From positions 2,790,001 through 2,854,000 of the forward strand of contig NZ_CP017688.1 of the NCBI RefSeq assembly GCF_001831475.1: 64,000 nt of DNA, written 5' to 3'. This document shows, in pieces, positions 9,974 through 17,269 of this stretch; position 1 is the first letter of the stretch, and each line of letters begins with the position of its first letter. The notes beneath the pieces are model-generated. The model searched no databases, was not told where the DNA came from, and worked only from the letters and a program-made list of their open reading frames with translations. Source of the DNA: Flavobacterium crassostreae (lineage in GTDB: Bacteria; Bacteroidota; Bacteroidia; Flavobacteriales; Flavobacteriaceae). The translations under genes were made by a program, and so were the position numbers.

Positions 9974-10429
9974 TTATAAAATAGGTTTGTATTTATCATT
10001 AAAACTCTTGGTAATCTGCTCTCCAAATTCCTGAAAATGGTAGTCCAGCAAATTGTCTAAATAGCCGTAAATGGTTATTTTGTCTTCACCGATTACTTGT
10101 GCAATGCGTGACAATTTTTCGTGAAAATCTGGTCGGATATAAACCGTTTTTCCATCTCGGGCATTCGTGTCTGTTCTTTTGAAAAAGAGGCTTTCGTAAT
10201 CTGTTTCGTTTGTTTTTTTAATTTTGGTCTTTTCCTTCGCAGCAGGTTTCTCCAATGGCAATTTTTCTGGCGCAACATTTTCCTTTTTGGGTGTTTCAAT
10301 AAGTGGCTCCACAGGTAATTGTAATCCCTCTTTTTTTACGCCATCTACCATCAGGCTCATCATCAGTTCCTCGTTAATATCAGGCGTACTTTTTTTCTTA
10401 TTTTCTTTTTCCATTGGGCTATAATTCAA
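9974..10429 (-). CDS. traB: DUF3408 protein, TraB-like
   Basis: 151 residues. A charged, low-complexity N-terminal half (about 1-90) is followed by a compact C-terminal domain starting TVYIRPDFHEKLSRIAQVIG and ending KPIL, characteristic of DUF3408. The domain looks like a ribbon-helix-helix DNA binder (short strand, two helices). It overlaps the ParA gene by 11 bp, as parB-type partners do. I infer a ParB-like or regulatory partner of TraA, possibly binding the repeat-rich region at 11,187-11,540. Confidence 0.8.
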   Translation of the reverse strand: MNYSPMEKENKKKSTPDINEELMMSLMVDGVKKEGLQLPVEPLIETPKKENVAPEKLPLEKPAAKEKTKIKKTNETDYESLFFKRTDTNARDGKTVYIRPDFHEKLSRIAQVIGEDKITIYGYLDNLLDYHFQEFGEQITKSFNDKYKPIL

Positions 10430-11186
10430 TGATTTTTAAAAACTCATTTATAAATTGATCTAACTGACTGGCTTTCATCAAGCGTTCGTCGGGTGGCATT
10501 ACGGTAGAGCGGAAAACGGCTTTGCTGTTTACTTCGCTTTCTTTGCGAAAACGCGTGCTGTTTTTGATTTGGCTCTGCATCAGGCTTAATCCCAACTGGT
10601 CAATGAGTTGGTTATAAATGGCATATAAAGGGGTGCTTTCCCTACCATCAACCTGGTTCCAAAACAGGTTAATGGTTTCTATGGAAGTTTCGCCTTTTTT
10701 CATAATTACATCCTGCAAGAGTTGTGTAAAAATGAGCGTACTTTCCATTACCACACGGTCTGCCGTAATAGGTGTAAAAATATGGTGCATTCCTGCCAGT
10801 GCATTCAAAATACCAGGCGTGTTAACCGTTCCGGGCAGGTCAAAAAAGACCACATCAATTGGTATTGAAGAACTACTTAAAAATTCGTGAGCAGTTTCCA
10901 ATACGCTATCAGCTCTGGCTTGCATAATTGGGTAAGCTTTTTTGTTTATCGTGGTAAATTGTTTGTACGCAAGCTTTTTCAAAGATTCGTTTTCCATTAC
11001 CATCGCCAAATCTCTTGACTTCATTTTCATTAGACTGTGCTGTGGAAAATCGGCATCAAATACGGCTACATTATAGCCTAATCGATAGTGCATTGTACTT
11101 GCAACCAATGTTGTAAATGTACTCTTACCAACACCGCCTTTTTGAGATGAAAAGGCGATAAATACTGTTTTGTGTTTTGCATTCAT
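10419..11186 (-). CDS. traA: ParA-family ATPase TraA
   Basis: 255 residues, deviant Walker A KGGVGKST with signature Lys16 and P-loop Lys21, switch region VFDADFPQHS (about 41-50), and Walker B-like DVVFFDLPGT (about 113-122). ParA ATPases position or segregate DNA. In conjugative transposons the protein called TraA heads the tra operon, perhaps helping maintain or position the excised circle. It overlaps the DUF3408 partner. The leader is unusually long: the likely promoter (11,517-11,584) is over 300 bp upstream, with a repeat-rich segment between. Confidence 0.93.
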   Translation of the reverse strand: MNAKHKTVFIAFSSQKGGVGKSTFTTLVASTMHYRLGYNVAVFDADFPQHSLMKMKSRDLAMVMENESLKKLAYKQFTTINKKAYPIMQARADSVLETAHEFLSSSSIPIDVVFFDLPGTVNTPGILNALAGMHHIFTPITADRVVMESTLIFTQLLQDVIMKKGETSIETINLFWNQVDGRESTPLYAIYNQLIDQLGLSLMQSQIKNSTRFRKESEVNSKAVFRSTVMPPDERLMKASQLDQFINEFLKIIEL

Positions 11187-11530
11187 ATTTCAACTGTTTT
11201 TTTAATTACTTATATCCTCAATTACTTAGGTATGCATATAGGTTTGTATCTCTATACAGAATTATATACCTAGGTACATAATTATTCACCAAGCTATTTA
11301 TGTACTTGAATACATTTTTATGGCTATAAGCGGATAGTTTCGTACAACCATAAATACTTATTTATATACCTGTTTTTTTGCATACACATTTGCATATTTA
11401 AGTATTTCAATAGGTACTTTTTTACATCTTCACATCTGTATTTATTTACATTGGTAATGATGTACTTACGTTGTTACCTGCATAGCTAATTACATCCCTA
11501 TATGTGTTTGTAAGTACAAATAAATGCAGA
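11187..11530. repeat. AT-rich segment dense in short TACCTA/TACTTA-type words (parS-like?)
   Basis: No open reading frame looks real here. The stretch carries many near-copies of two mirror words, AGGTA/TACCT (near 11,227, 11,270, 11,366, 11,411, 11,474, 11,534) and TACTT/AAGTA (near 11,207, 11,219, 11,301, 11,355, 11,399, 11,463, 11,511). They occur in both orientations and several are flanked by TA. The region forms the leader of the ParA/DUF3408 operon. Partition sites and autoregulatory operators often lie there. The density is seen; the role is inference. Confidence 0.4.
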
Positions 11531-11584
11531 TAAATAGGTGTTTACATTATCGTGGTAGTGTTTGGCTTCCAAAGGCAGAGTTTG
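11517..11584 (-). promoter_or_regulatory. traA promoter with two period-20 direct repeats
   Basis: Minus strand: CAAACTCTGCC, nine bases, CAAACACTACC (plus 11,574-11,584 and 11,554-11,564), then exactly 29 nt to TTTATTTG (11,517-11,524), one base off TAnnTTTG. It is nearly the same 34-bp block as at 23,152-23,182. It points to traA across a leader of about 330 nt. Confidence 0.6.
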
Positions 11585-11690
11585 ACCAAGTATAACATTG
11601 CAATACTCTTATCAACAGGTGTTTACTTTGTAAAATGAATTTTAATAACGGATTTATGCAAAGCATCTTGATAAAATGGAGACTAAGCAG

Positions 11691-11710
11691 AACGGCATCG
11701 AGCCGTTTTT
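11691..11710 (+). terminator. Hairpin with T-run upstream of oriT
   Basis: AACGGC-ATCGA-GCCGTT followed by TTT. A second hairpin with T-run follows at 11,725-11,749 (ATCCG...CGGAT then TTTTT). They may insulate the mob genes from upstream transcription or be part of the origin structure. Confidence 0.4.
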
Positions 11711-11764
11711 CCCTGCTACATTTAATCCGTCCCGCAGGGCGGATTTTTGTGTTCATCAGAACAC

Positions 11765-11820
11765 GGCAAGTTGTGTTTTGAGCATCTCGAAACGATTTCG
11801 GATGCTCAAAACAACTTGCC
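11765..11820. other. Long imperfect inverted repeat, candidate origin of transfer (oriT)
   Basis: Left arm GGCAAGTTGTGTTTTGAGCA at 11,765 pairs with its complement ending GGATGCTCAAAACAACTTGCC at 11,820. The left arm has a two-base insertion. The stem continues inward as CGAAA-CGA-TTTCG (11,788-11,800) with a one-base bulge. It lies 65 bp before the mobA start and is GC-richer than its surroundings. An inverted repeat directly upstream of the relaxase genes is where an oriT is expected. The nick site cannot be assigned from sequence alone. Confidence 0.55.
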
Positions 11821-11884
11821 CTGCCGGGGGCTGAAAAACACCTTCCGAAGTCAGGGTTTTGTGTAAATTATAAATGAATTTGTG

Positions 11885-12322
11885 ATGAACGAAAACAATA
11901 GAAAACAATTAAAAAAGACCGGACGCCGACTTAAAGAAGATCCGGCGAAGTTTAGATATACAATTTCCTTCAATGATGAAGAGCACAGCCGATTTCTTGC
12001 TCTTTTTGAACAATCGGGAATGCTAGTAAAGGCACATTTTATCACTTCCTGCATATTTGAAAAAACAATAAAGACCATTCAAATTGACAAAGGCACAGTG
12101 GATTTCTATATGCGATTGACCTCGTTTCACAGTCAATTTAGATCGGTCGGTGTAAATTACAATCAGATTGTAAAGCTGTTGTACAAGAATTTTTCAGAGA
12201 AAAAAGCATCCGCTTACCTCTATAAATTGGAAAAGCAGACGGTTGAAATGGTTATATTATGCCAAAATATCATTCAGTTAATGGAAGAATTTGAAGCAAA
12301 ACATCTAAAAAAACAAGATTAA
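11885..12322 (+). CDS. mobA: Mobilization accessory protein MobA (ribbon-helix-helix type)
   Basis: 145 residues from the ATG at 11,885; a GTG one codon earlier is also possible. A basic N-terminus (KKTGRRLKEDPAKFRY) leads into a strand-helix-helix segment (about 24-57) like RHH DNA-binding proteins. A C-terminal coiled-coil-like helical part ends EFEAKHLKK. In Bacteroidetes elements such a protein binds oriT and loads the relaxase. It ends 2 bp before mobB and lies just after the inverted repeat. A broken second copy of its C-terminal two thirds is at 59,860. Confidence 0.85.
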   Translation: MNENNRKQLKKTGRRLKEDPAKFRYTISFNDEEHSRFLALFEQSGMLVKAHFITSCIFEKTIKTIQIDKGTVDFYMRLTSFHSQFRSVGVNYNQIVKLLYKNFSEKKASAYLYKLEKQTVEMVILCQNIIQLMEEFEAKHLKKQD

Positions 12323-12324
12323 AA

Positions 12325-13608
12325 ATGATAGCAAAGATTGGCAGAAGCAGTAATTTATACGGTGCGTTGGCGTACAATAATCTTAAGGTAGAAAAGGAAA
12401 ACGGACAAATTCTGTTTGCCAATAAGATAATTGAAACATCAAGCGGTCATTATTCCGTAGCACAATTAAGCCAATCTTTTGCCCCTTATCTTACTGCAAA
12501 TCGAAATACCGAAAAACATACGTTGCATATTTCGCTCAATCCCGATCCGAAAGATAATGTCAGTGATGAAAAATTCAGAGATTTGGCAGAGCAATATATG
12601 CGTGAAATGGGTTACGGCGAACAGCCTTTTGTGGTGTTCAAGCATACTGATATTGACAGAACGCACATCCATATAGTTTCGGTTTGTGTGAATGAAGAAG
12701 GCAAAAAGATTTCAGATAAATTTGAGAAAATGCGGTCTATGAATGTGTGCCGAGAACTCGAAAGGCAACACGGGTTAATATCTGCAACAGAAAAAGAGCA
12801 TCGAAGAAACGACAAGATTTTTAGTCCTGTAAATTACAAAGCTGGAGATGTGAAAAGTCAGATAGCTTCGGTAGTTCGCCATTTGCCAAATTATTACAAA
12901 TACCAGACTTTGGGCGAATACAACGCACTGCTTTCGTTATTCAATATTACTACTGAAAAAATGGAAGGTGAATTGCAAGGAAAACCTCAGAAGGGTTTAT
13001 TGTATATTCCTTTAAATGAAAAAGGAGAAAGAGCGGGACATCCGTTCAAGGCTTCTCTTTTCGGAAAAAATGCGGGACTTCAATCTTTAGAATTACATTT
13101 TGAGAACTGTAAAACAGCTTTGAAAAACCATCCAAGCCAAAAAACTTTGAAATCAGCAGTTACTATTGCACTGCAATCAACAAATGATGAAGTGAGTTTT
13201 AGTAAACAATTATTAGAACAAGGAATTAATGTAGTGGTTCGTAGGAATGATGCAAAACGGATTTATGGGATAACTTTTATTGACCATAATACCAAATCGG
13301 TCTGGAATGGTTCCCGATTATCAAAAGAACTTTCTGCCAATACTTTTAATGATTATTGGAACAGTAACATCAAACCCGCAATCAAAGAAACTGATGAGCC
13401 AAGAACTAAGGTATCTAAATCAAACAATATAGCGGATTTACCTGTGGAAAAACCTCATCATTTATTCGATTTCTTGAATACTGAAAAACGCGAAGACGGT
13501 TTGATTGAAGCATTAGGAGGTTTATTGCCCGAAACACAGGGCGAAGATTACGAGGAAAGGGATTTTGCTAATAGAATGAAGAGGAAACGGAAACGAAGTG
13601 CAAATTAA
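12325..13608 (+). CDS. mobB: MobB relaxase (MOBP-type mobilization nuclease)
   Basis: 427 residues. The relaxase domain occupies about 1-260. The metal-binding histidine motif is H107-T-D-I-D-R112-T-H114-I-H116-IV, and an earlier EKHTLHISLNPDP (about 63-75) forms the companion strand. The protein nicks oriT and stays bound to the 5' end of the transferred strand. The C-terminal part (about 300-427) is charged and ends MKRKRKRSAN, likely contacting DNA or the coupling protein. It follows mobA by 2 bp. Normally mobC comes next on the same strand; here a 1.5-kb opposite-strand gene lies between them. Confidence 0.94.
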   Translation: MIAKIGRSSNLYGALAYNNLKVEKENGQILFANKIIETSSGHYSVAQLSQSFAPYLTANRNTEKHTLHISLNPDPKDNVSDEKFRDLAEQYMREMGYGEQPFVVFKHTDIDRTHIHIVSVCVNEEGKKISDKFEKMRSMNVCRELERQHGLISATEKEHRRNDKIFSPVNYKAGDVKSQIASVVRHLPNYYKYQTLGEYNALLSLFNITTEKMEGELQGKPQKGLLYIPLNEKGERAGHPFKASLFGKNAGLQSLELHFENCKTALKNHPSQKTLKSAVTIALQSTNDEVSFSKQLLEQGINVVVRRNDAKRIYGITFIDHNTKSVWNGSRLSKELSANTFNDYWNSNIKPAIKETDEPRTKVSKSNNIADLPVEKPHHLFDFLNTEKREDGLIEALGGLLPETQGEDYEERDFANRMKRKRKRSAN

Positions 13609-13632
13609 ATATTTACAGCTATTGATTAAAAA

Positions 13633-15075
13633 TTATGGTAATTCTTTGTCCCAGTGTGAAGCGTCTTCTATCATTACCTCATCTTCAGGAATAATCAAAA
13701 AAGTATTTTTAATAGGAAGAACAGGGTTGATAAATGATGTAGCTGTACTCACAGTTTCATCAAAGTACCAGTCCATATAAGATCTTGTATAAGACTGAAA
13801 ATAGTGGTAAAAAATCCAACCCAGTTTATTGCTTTTAGGATCAATATTAGACATTGTATTTATGAGCTTTTCAGTTCTAGCCATTTCAACTTCGGGACCA
13901 TCAAAAGTTTCCATCCCAATATGAATAATAGAATTGGCCTCGGGATTAAATTGAGAAATAGCACTTTTTATTTGGCGTCTAACATCCCGGGCTTTTGCAT
14001 TAAGCGCATTTTCGGAATCACAATAACAATGCACACCGAACGCTTTTGCAATTTCATTAATGTAAAGGTTGTTTGCTTCTCCATCTCCCACATAATAGAA
14101 AGTACCTAAAAAACCAGATGTAAACGCTGAATGATCTACTTCTTTTTTAGCTATTAACTCGAATAATTGCGGCGAGTTATTTTTTACTAAATACTGTTTT
14201 AAGTGGTTTTGAATAAGTTCAATATCCACAAATGAAAGTTCAATATCCACGCTCTCGTTAGATATAATTTTACACGGAATTTTAGTTGTAGATATGATAT
14301 CATTCAACAGATCAAATAAATAGCTATCAGGAAGGGAAACCAACTCTACGTGAAATTTTATGTCAAGCAGTATATTAAATTGAAGTAGTAGTTTGCTGAT
14401 TTGAGATATCATTATTTGACGTTTCTTGGTTTCCTTATAAGTATAATCGGCGGTTTTCATTTGACGTTTACATTCGACTTGCCATTTTTCTGTTCCTTTG
14501 ACTACTTCAAAGTCAGGAGTTTTTGGCCCTTTTCCTTCTTCAATTATCTTAACTTCCCAACCATTCCTAACCCATAATAGAGCTGTAAGAACCTCGAAAA
14601 GTATTGCATCAGCTTCGGATGTTCTTTTCTTAAACATTTCCCGCATCTTTTTATTTATTCCCTCAATTTTTGCAACGAGATTGACATCCATGCCAATTCT
14701 TTTAAATATAGGAATAACTCTTGCTCCTTGAAAGTATTCATACTTATGGGGTTCAAACAAATAAACATGAACTAAATATAGATACCATCCTATCTGATCT
14801 TTTTTAACTACAAGGAGAGTTCCTTCACTAATAGGTTCTGAAAATGGTTCGCTGGATCTAACAATATTACTTAAATAGTTCTCTATTTCATTTTTTCTTT
14901 TTAGCCAATCCTTATCAGAGATAAAAGATTTAAACCAGTTGTATGCGTTTTCAATATCTATATCCTTCACTGGATTTATTGGGAACTGAGAAAGTGGAAT
15001 TGTTGGTATCATGCTATTTTTATTTTTGAGTTGTAAATAGTCATACAAATTACTGTTTATTATAATTGTAGGCAA
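13633..15075 (-). CDS. Unknown protein with PD-(D/E)xK-type nuclease core, inserted between mobB and mobC
   Basis: 480 residues; I do not recognise the family. Around 150-215 there is a nuclease-like core: helix with E161 (FEVLTALLWVRNGWEV), T-P187-D188-F-E, then Q-V-E201-C-K203. That is the order and spacing of PD-(D/E)xK enzymes, with FEV-helix, PD and ExK. The N-terminal 140 residues and the long C-terminal part (about 215-480) show no motif I know; no helicase or partner gene is attached. Its strand is opposite to the mob genes and it has AT-rich flanks, so it looks like a single-gene cargo insertion. A defence or anti-competitor nuclease role is a guess. Confidence 0.6.
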   Translation of the reverse strand: MPTIIINSNLYDYLQLKNKNSMIPTIPLSQFPINPVKDIDIENAYNWFKSFISDKDWLKRKNEIENYLSNIVRSSEPFSEPISEGTLLVVKKDQIGWYLYLVHVYLFEPHKYEYFQGARVIPIFKRIGMDVNLVAKIEGINKKMREMFKKRTSEADAILFEVLTALLWVRNGWEVKIIEEGKGPKTPDFEVVKGTEKWQVECKRQMKTADYTYKETKKRQIMISQISKLLLQFNILLDIKFHVELVSLPDSYLFDLLNDIISTTKIPCKIISNESVDIELSFVDIELIQNHLKQYLVKNNSPQLFELIAKKEVDHSAFTSGFLGTFYYVGDGEANNLYINEIAKAFGVHCYCDSENALNAKARDVRRQIKSAISQFNPEANSIIHIGMETFDGPEVEMARTEKLINTMSNIDPKSNKLGWIFYHYFQSYTRSYMDWYFDETVSTATSFINPVLPIKNTFLIIPEDEVMIEDASHWDKELP

Positions 15076-15102
15076 ACAGAATAATTACTTCATTTAATCA
15101 GA

Positions 15103-15170
15103 CAAATACCGACACTTAAAGCCAAAGAATACCACATTGTCACAACTACTCTTTAGAGCCTTTAAATTCA
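15103..15170 (+). promoter_or_regulatory. mobC promoter with two period-20 repeats
   Basis: CAAATACCGAC (15,103-15,113), nine bases ACTTAAAGC, CAAAGAATACC (15,123-15,133), then 29 nt to TAAATTCA (15,163-15,170), a weak TAnnTTTG match. The block TTAAAGCCAAA-nnn-TACCACAT is also shared with the DUF1896 promoter. The first repeat is the most diverged of the set. Confidence 0.5.
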
Positions 15171-15195
15171 CGCCCGAACATTAAAAATTAAAATA

Positions 15196-17196
15196 ATGCA
15201 GGGAGAAGACGATTTAAGAGGACTTGCCAAGATTATGGCGTTTATGAGAGCAGTGAGCATTCTTTTGGTACTGATGCACCTTTATTGGTTTTGCTACGGT
15301 TTCTTTATAGAGCGTGGCTGGACACTAGAACTCATCAACAAAGTATTAGGCAATTTTCAACGGACGGCAGGCTTGTTTTCGCATACCCTGTATACCAAAA
15401 TATTTGCCATAGTTCTATTAGCATTAAGCTGTTTAGGAACTAAAGGCGTAAAGAATGAAAAGATAACTTGGACAAAAATTTATATTGCTTTGGGATTTGG
15501 TTTTTTTCTGTTTTTTCTCAATACATTTCTGCTGAAATCAACAATCAACAGCTCTACATTTCTGTATATCCTTACCACAGGTTTAGGCTACATCGCTTTG
15601 ATGGTAGCTGGGGTTTGGATGAGCCGTTTACTTCACACTAACCTGATGGAAGATGTTTTCAATAATGAAAACGAAAGTTTTATGCAGGAAACCAAATTAA
15701 TGGAAAACGAATATTCTGTCAATCTCCCCACAAAATTTTATTACAAAAACAAATGGAATAACGGCTGGATAAACATCGTCAATCCTTTTAGGGCAACTAT
15801 TGTTTTAGGAACTCCAGGTTCCGGAAAATCCTATGCCATTGTAAACAGTTACATCAAGCAACAGATTGAGAAAGGTTTCAGTATGTATATCTACGATTTC
15901 AAGTTTGATGATCTTTCTACCATTGCTTACAACCATCTTTTGAAGCACGGCGATAAATACAAAGTTAAACCCAAATTTTACGTCATCAACTTTGATGATC
16001 CTAGAAAGAGCCACCGATGCAATCCACTCAATCCAGATTTTATGACGGATATATCAGATGCTTACGAAGCGGCTTATACTATAATGCTAAACCTCAACCG
16101 AAGCTGGATACAAAAGCAGGGCGATTTCTTTGTAGAAAGTCCGATTATATTATTGGCAGCCATTATTTGGTATCTCAAAATTTATGACAATGGGAAATAC
16201 TGCACCTTTCCACACGCCATTGAATTATTGAACAAGAAATATTCGGATGTATTTACCATTCTGACTTCATATCCTGATTTGGAAAATTATCTTTCGCCTT
16301 TTATGGATGCTTGGCAAGGCGGAGCTCAAGACCAATTGCAAGGGCAAATTGCATCGGCGAAAATTCCTTTGTCAAGAATGATTAGCCCGCAATTGTACTG
16401 GGTAATGACAGGCGATGATTTTTCACTGGACATTAACAATCCTAAAGAACCAAAGATTTTGTGCGTTGGTAACAATCCCGATCGTCAAAATATCTATTCC
16501 GCAGCATTGGGTTTGTATAATTCAAGAATTGTAAAACTCATCAATAAAAAAGGGCAATTAAAGAGTTCTGTAATTATAGACGAGTTGCCTACGATTTATT
16601 TTAGGGGGCTTGATAATCTGATTGCTACAGCAAGATCTAACAAAGTTGCTGTTTGTTTGGGCTTTCAGGATTATTCGCAATTGATAAGGGACTATGGAGA
16701 TAAGGAAGCAAAGGTTATCCAAAATACTGTTGGTAATATTTTCTCTGGTCAAGTTGTGGGCGAAACGGCAAAAAGTTTATCGGAACGTTTCGGGAAAGTT
16801 TTGCAGAAACGTCAGAGTTTATCAATCAACAGAAACGACACTTCAACTTCAATATCGACACAATTAGATAGTCTAATTCCAGCTTCTAAAATCTCAACTT
16901 TAACACAAGGTATGTTTGTAGGTGCTGTTTCGGATAATTTTGATGAACGTATTGAGCAAAAGATTTTCCACGCTGAAATTGTTGTGAATAACGAAAAAGT
17001 GGCTTCCGAAACAAAAATTTATCAAAAAATACCTCAGATTTTATCCTTTATAAATGAGCAAGGTGAAGACCAAATGAAACAAGAAATCGAAAGCAATTAT
17101 CGCCAGATAAAAAAAGACATCGTTCTAATTATTGCAACGGAATTGAAGCGGATTAAAAATGATCCTGATCTGCAACATTTGGTACAAAAAGAATAA
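15196..17196 (+). CDS. mobC: MobC, type IV coupling protein (VirD4/TraG family)
   Basis: 666 residues. Four N-terminal membrane helices (about 15-37, 60-78, 90-112, 118-140) precede an ATPase domain with Walker A LGTPGSGKS (about 209-217), YDFKFDDLSTIAY, and Walker B VIIDELPTIYF (about 457-467), plus GFQDYSQL. Coupling proteins link the relaxase-DNA complex to the secretion channel and drive DNA export at the inner membrane. The start MQGEDDLRGLAKIMAFMRA is the usual N-terminus for this family. It is separated from its customary neighbour mobB by the inserted nuclease-like gene, and probably has its own promoter at 15,103-15,170. Confidence 0.95.
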   Translation: MQGEDDLRGLAKIMAFMRAVSILLVLMHLYWFCYGFFIERGWTLELINKVLGNFQRTAGLFSHTLYTKIFAIVLLALSCLGTKGVKNEKITWTKIYIALGFGFFLFFLNTFLLKSTINSSTFLYILTTGLGYIALMVAGVWMSRLLHTNLMEDVFNNENESFMQETKLMENEYSVNLPTKFYYKNKWNNGWINIVNPFRATIVLGTPGSGKSYAIVNSYIKQQIEKGFSMYIYDFKFDDLSTIAYNHLLKHGDKYKVKPKFYVINFDDPRKSHRCNPLNPDFMTDISDAYEAAYTIMLNLNRSWIQKQGDFFVESPIILLAAIIWYLKIYDNGKYCTFPHAIELLNKKYSDVFTILTSYPDLENYLSPFMDAWQGGAQDQLQGQIASAKIPLSRMISPQLYWVMTGDDFSLDINNPKEPKILCVGNNPDRQNIYSAALGLYNSRIVKLINKKGQLKSSVIIDELPTIYFRGLDNLIATARSNKVAVCLGFQDYSQLIRDYGDKEAKVIQNTVGNIFSGQVVGETAKSLSERFGKVLQKRQSLSINRNDTSTSISTQLDSLIPASKISTLTQGMFVGAVSDNFDERIEQKIFHAEIVVNNEKVASETKIYQKIPQILSFINEQGEDQMKQEIESNYRQIKKDIVLIIATELKRIKNDPDLQHLVQKE

Positions 17197-17269
17197 TTAA
17201 ATATAAAAAAAACTGTTCATCATCTTCTAGCCCTTATTTTTACAATAGTTACAGTACAACTCACAATAA

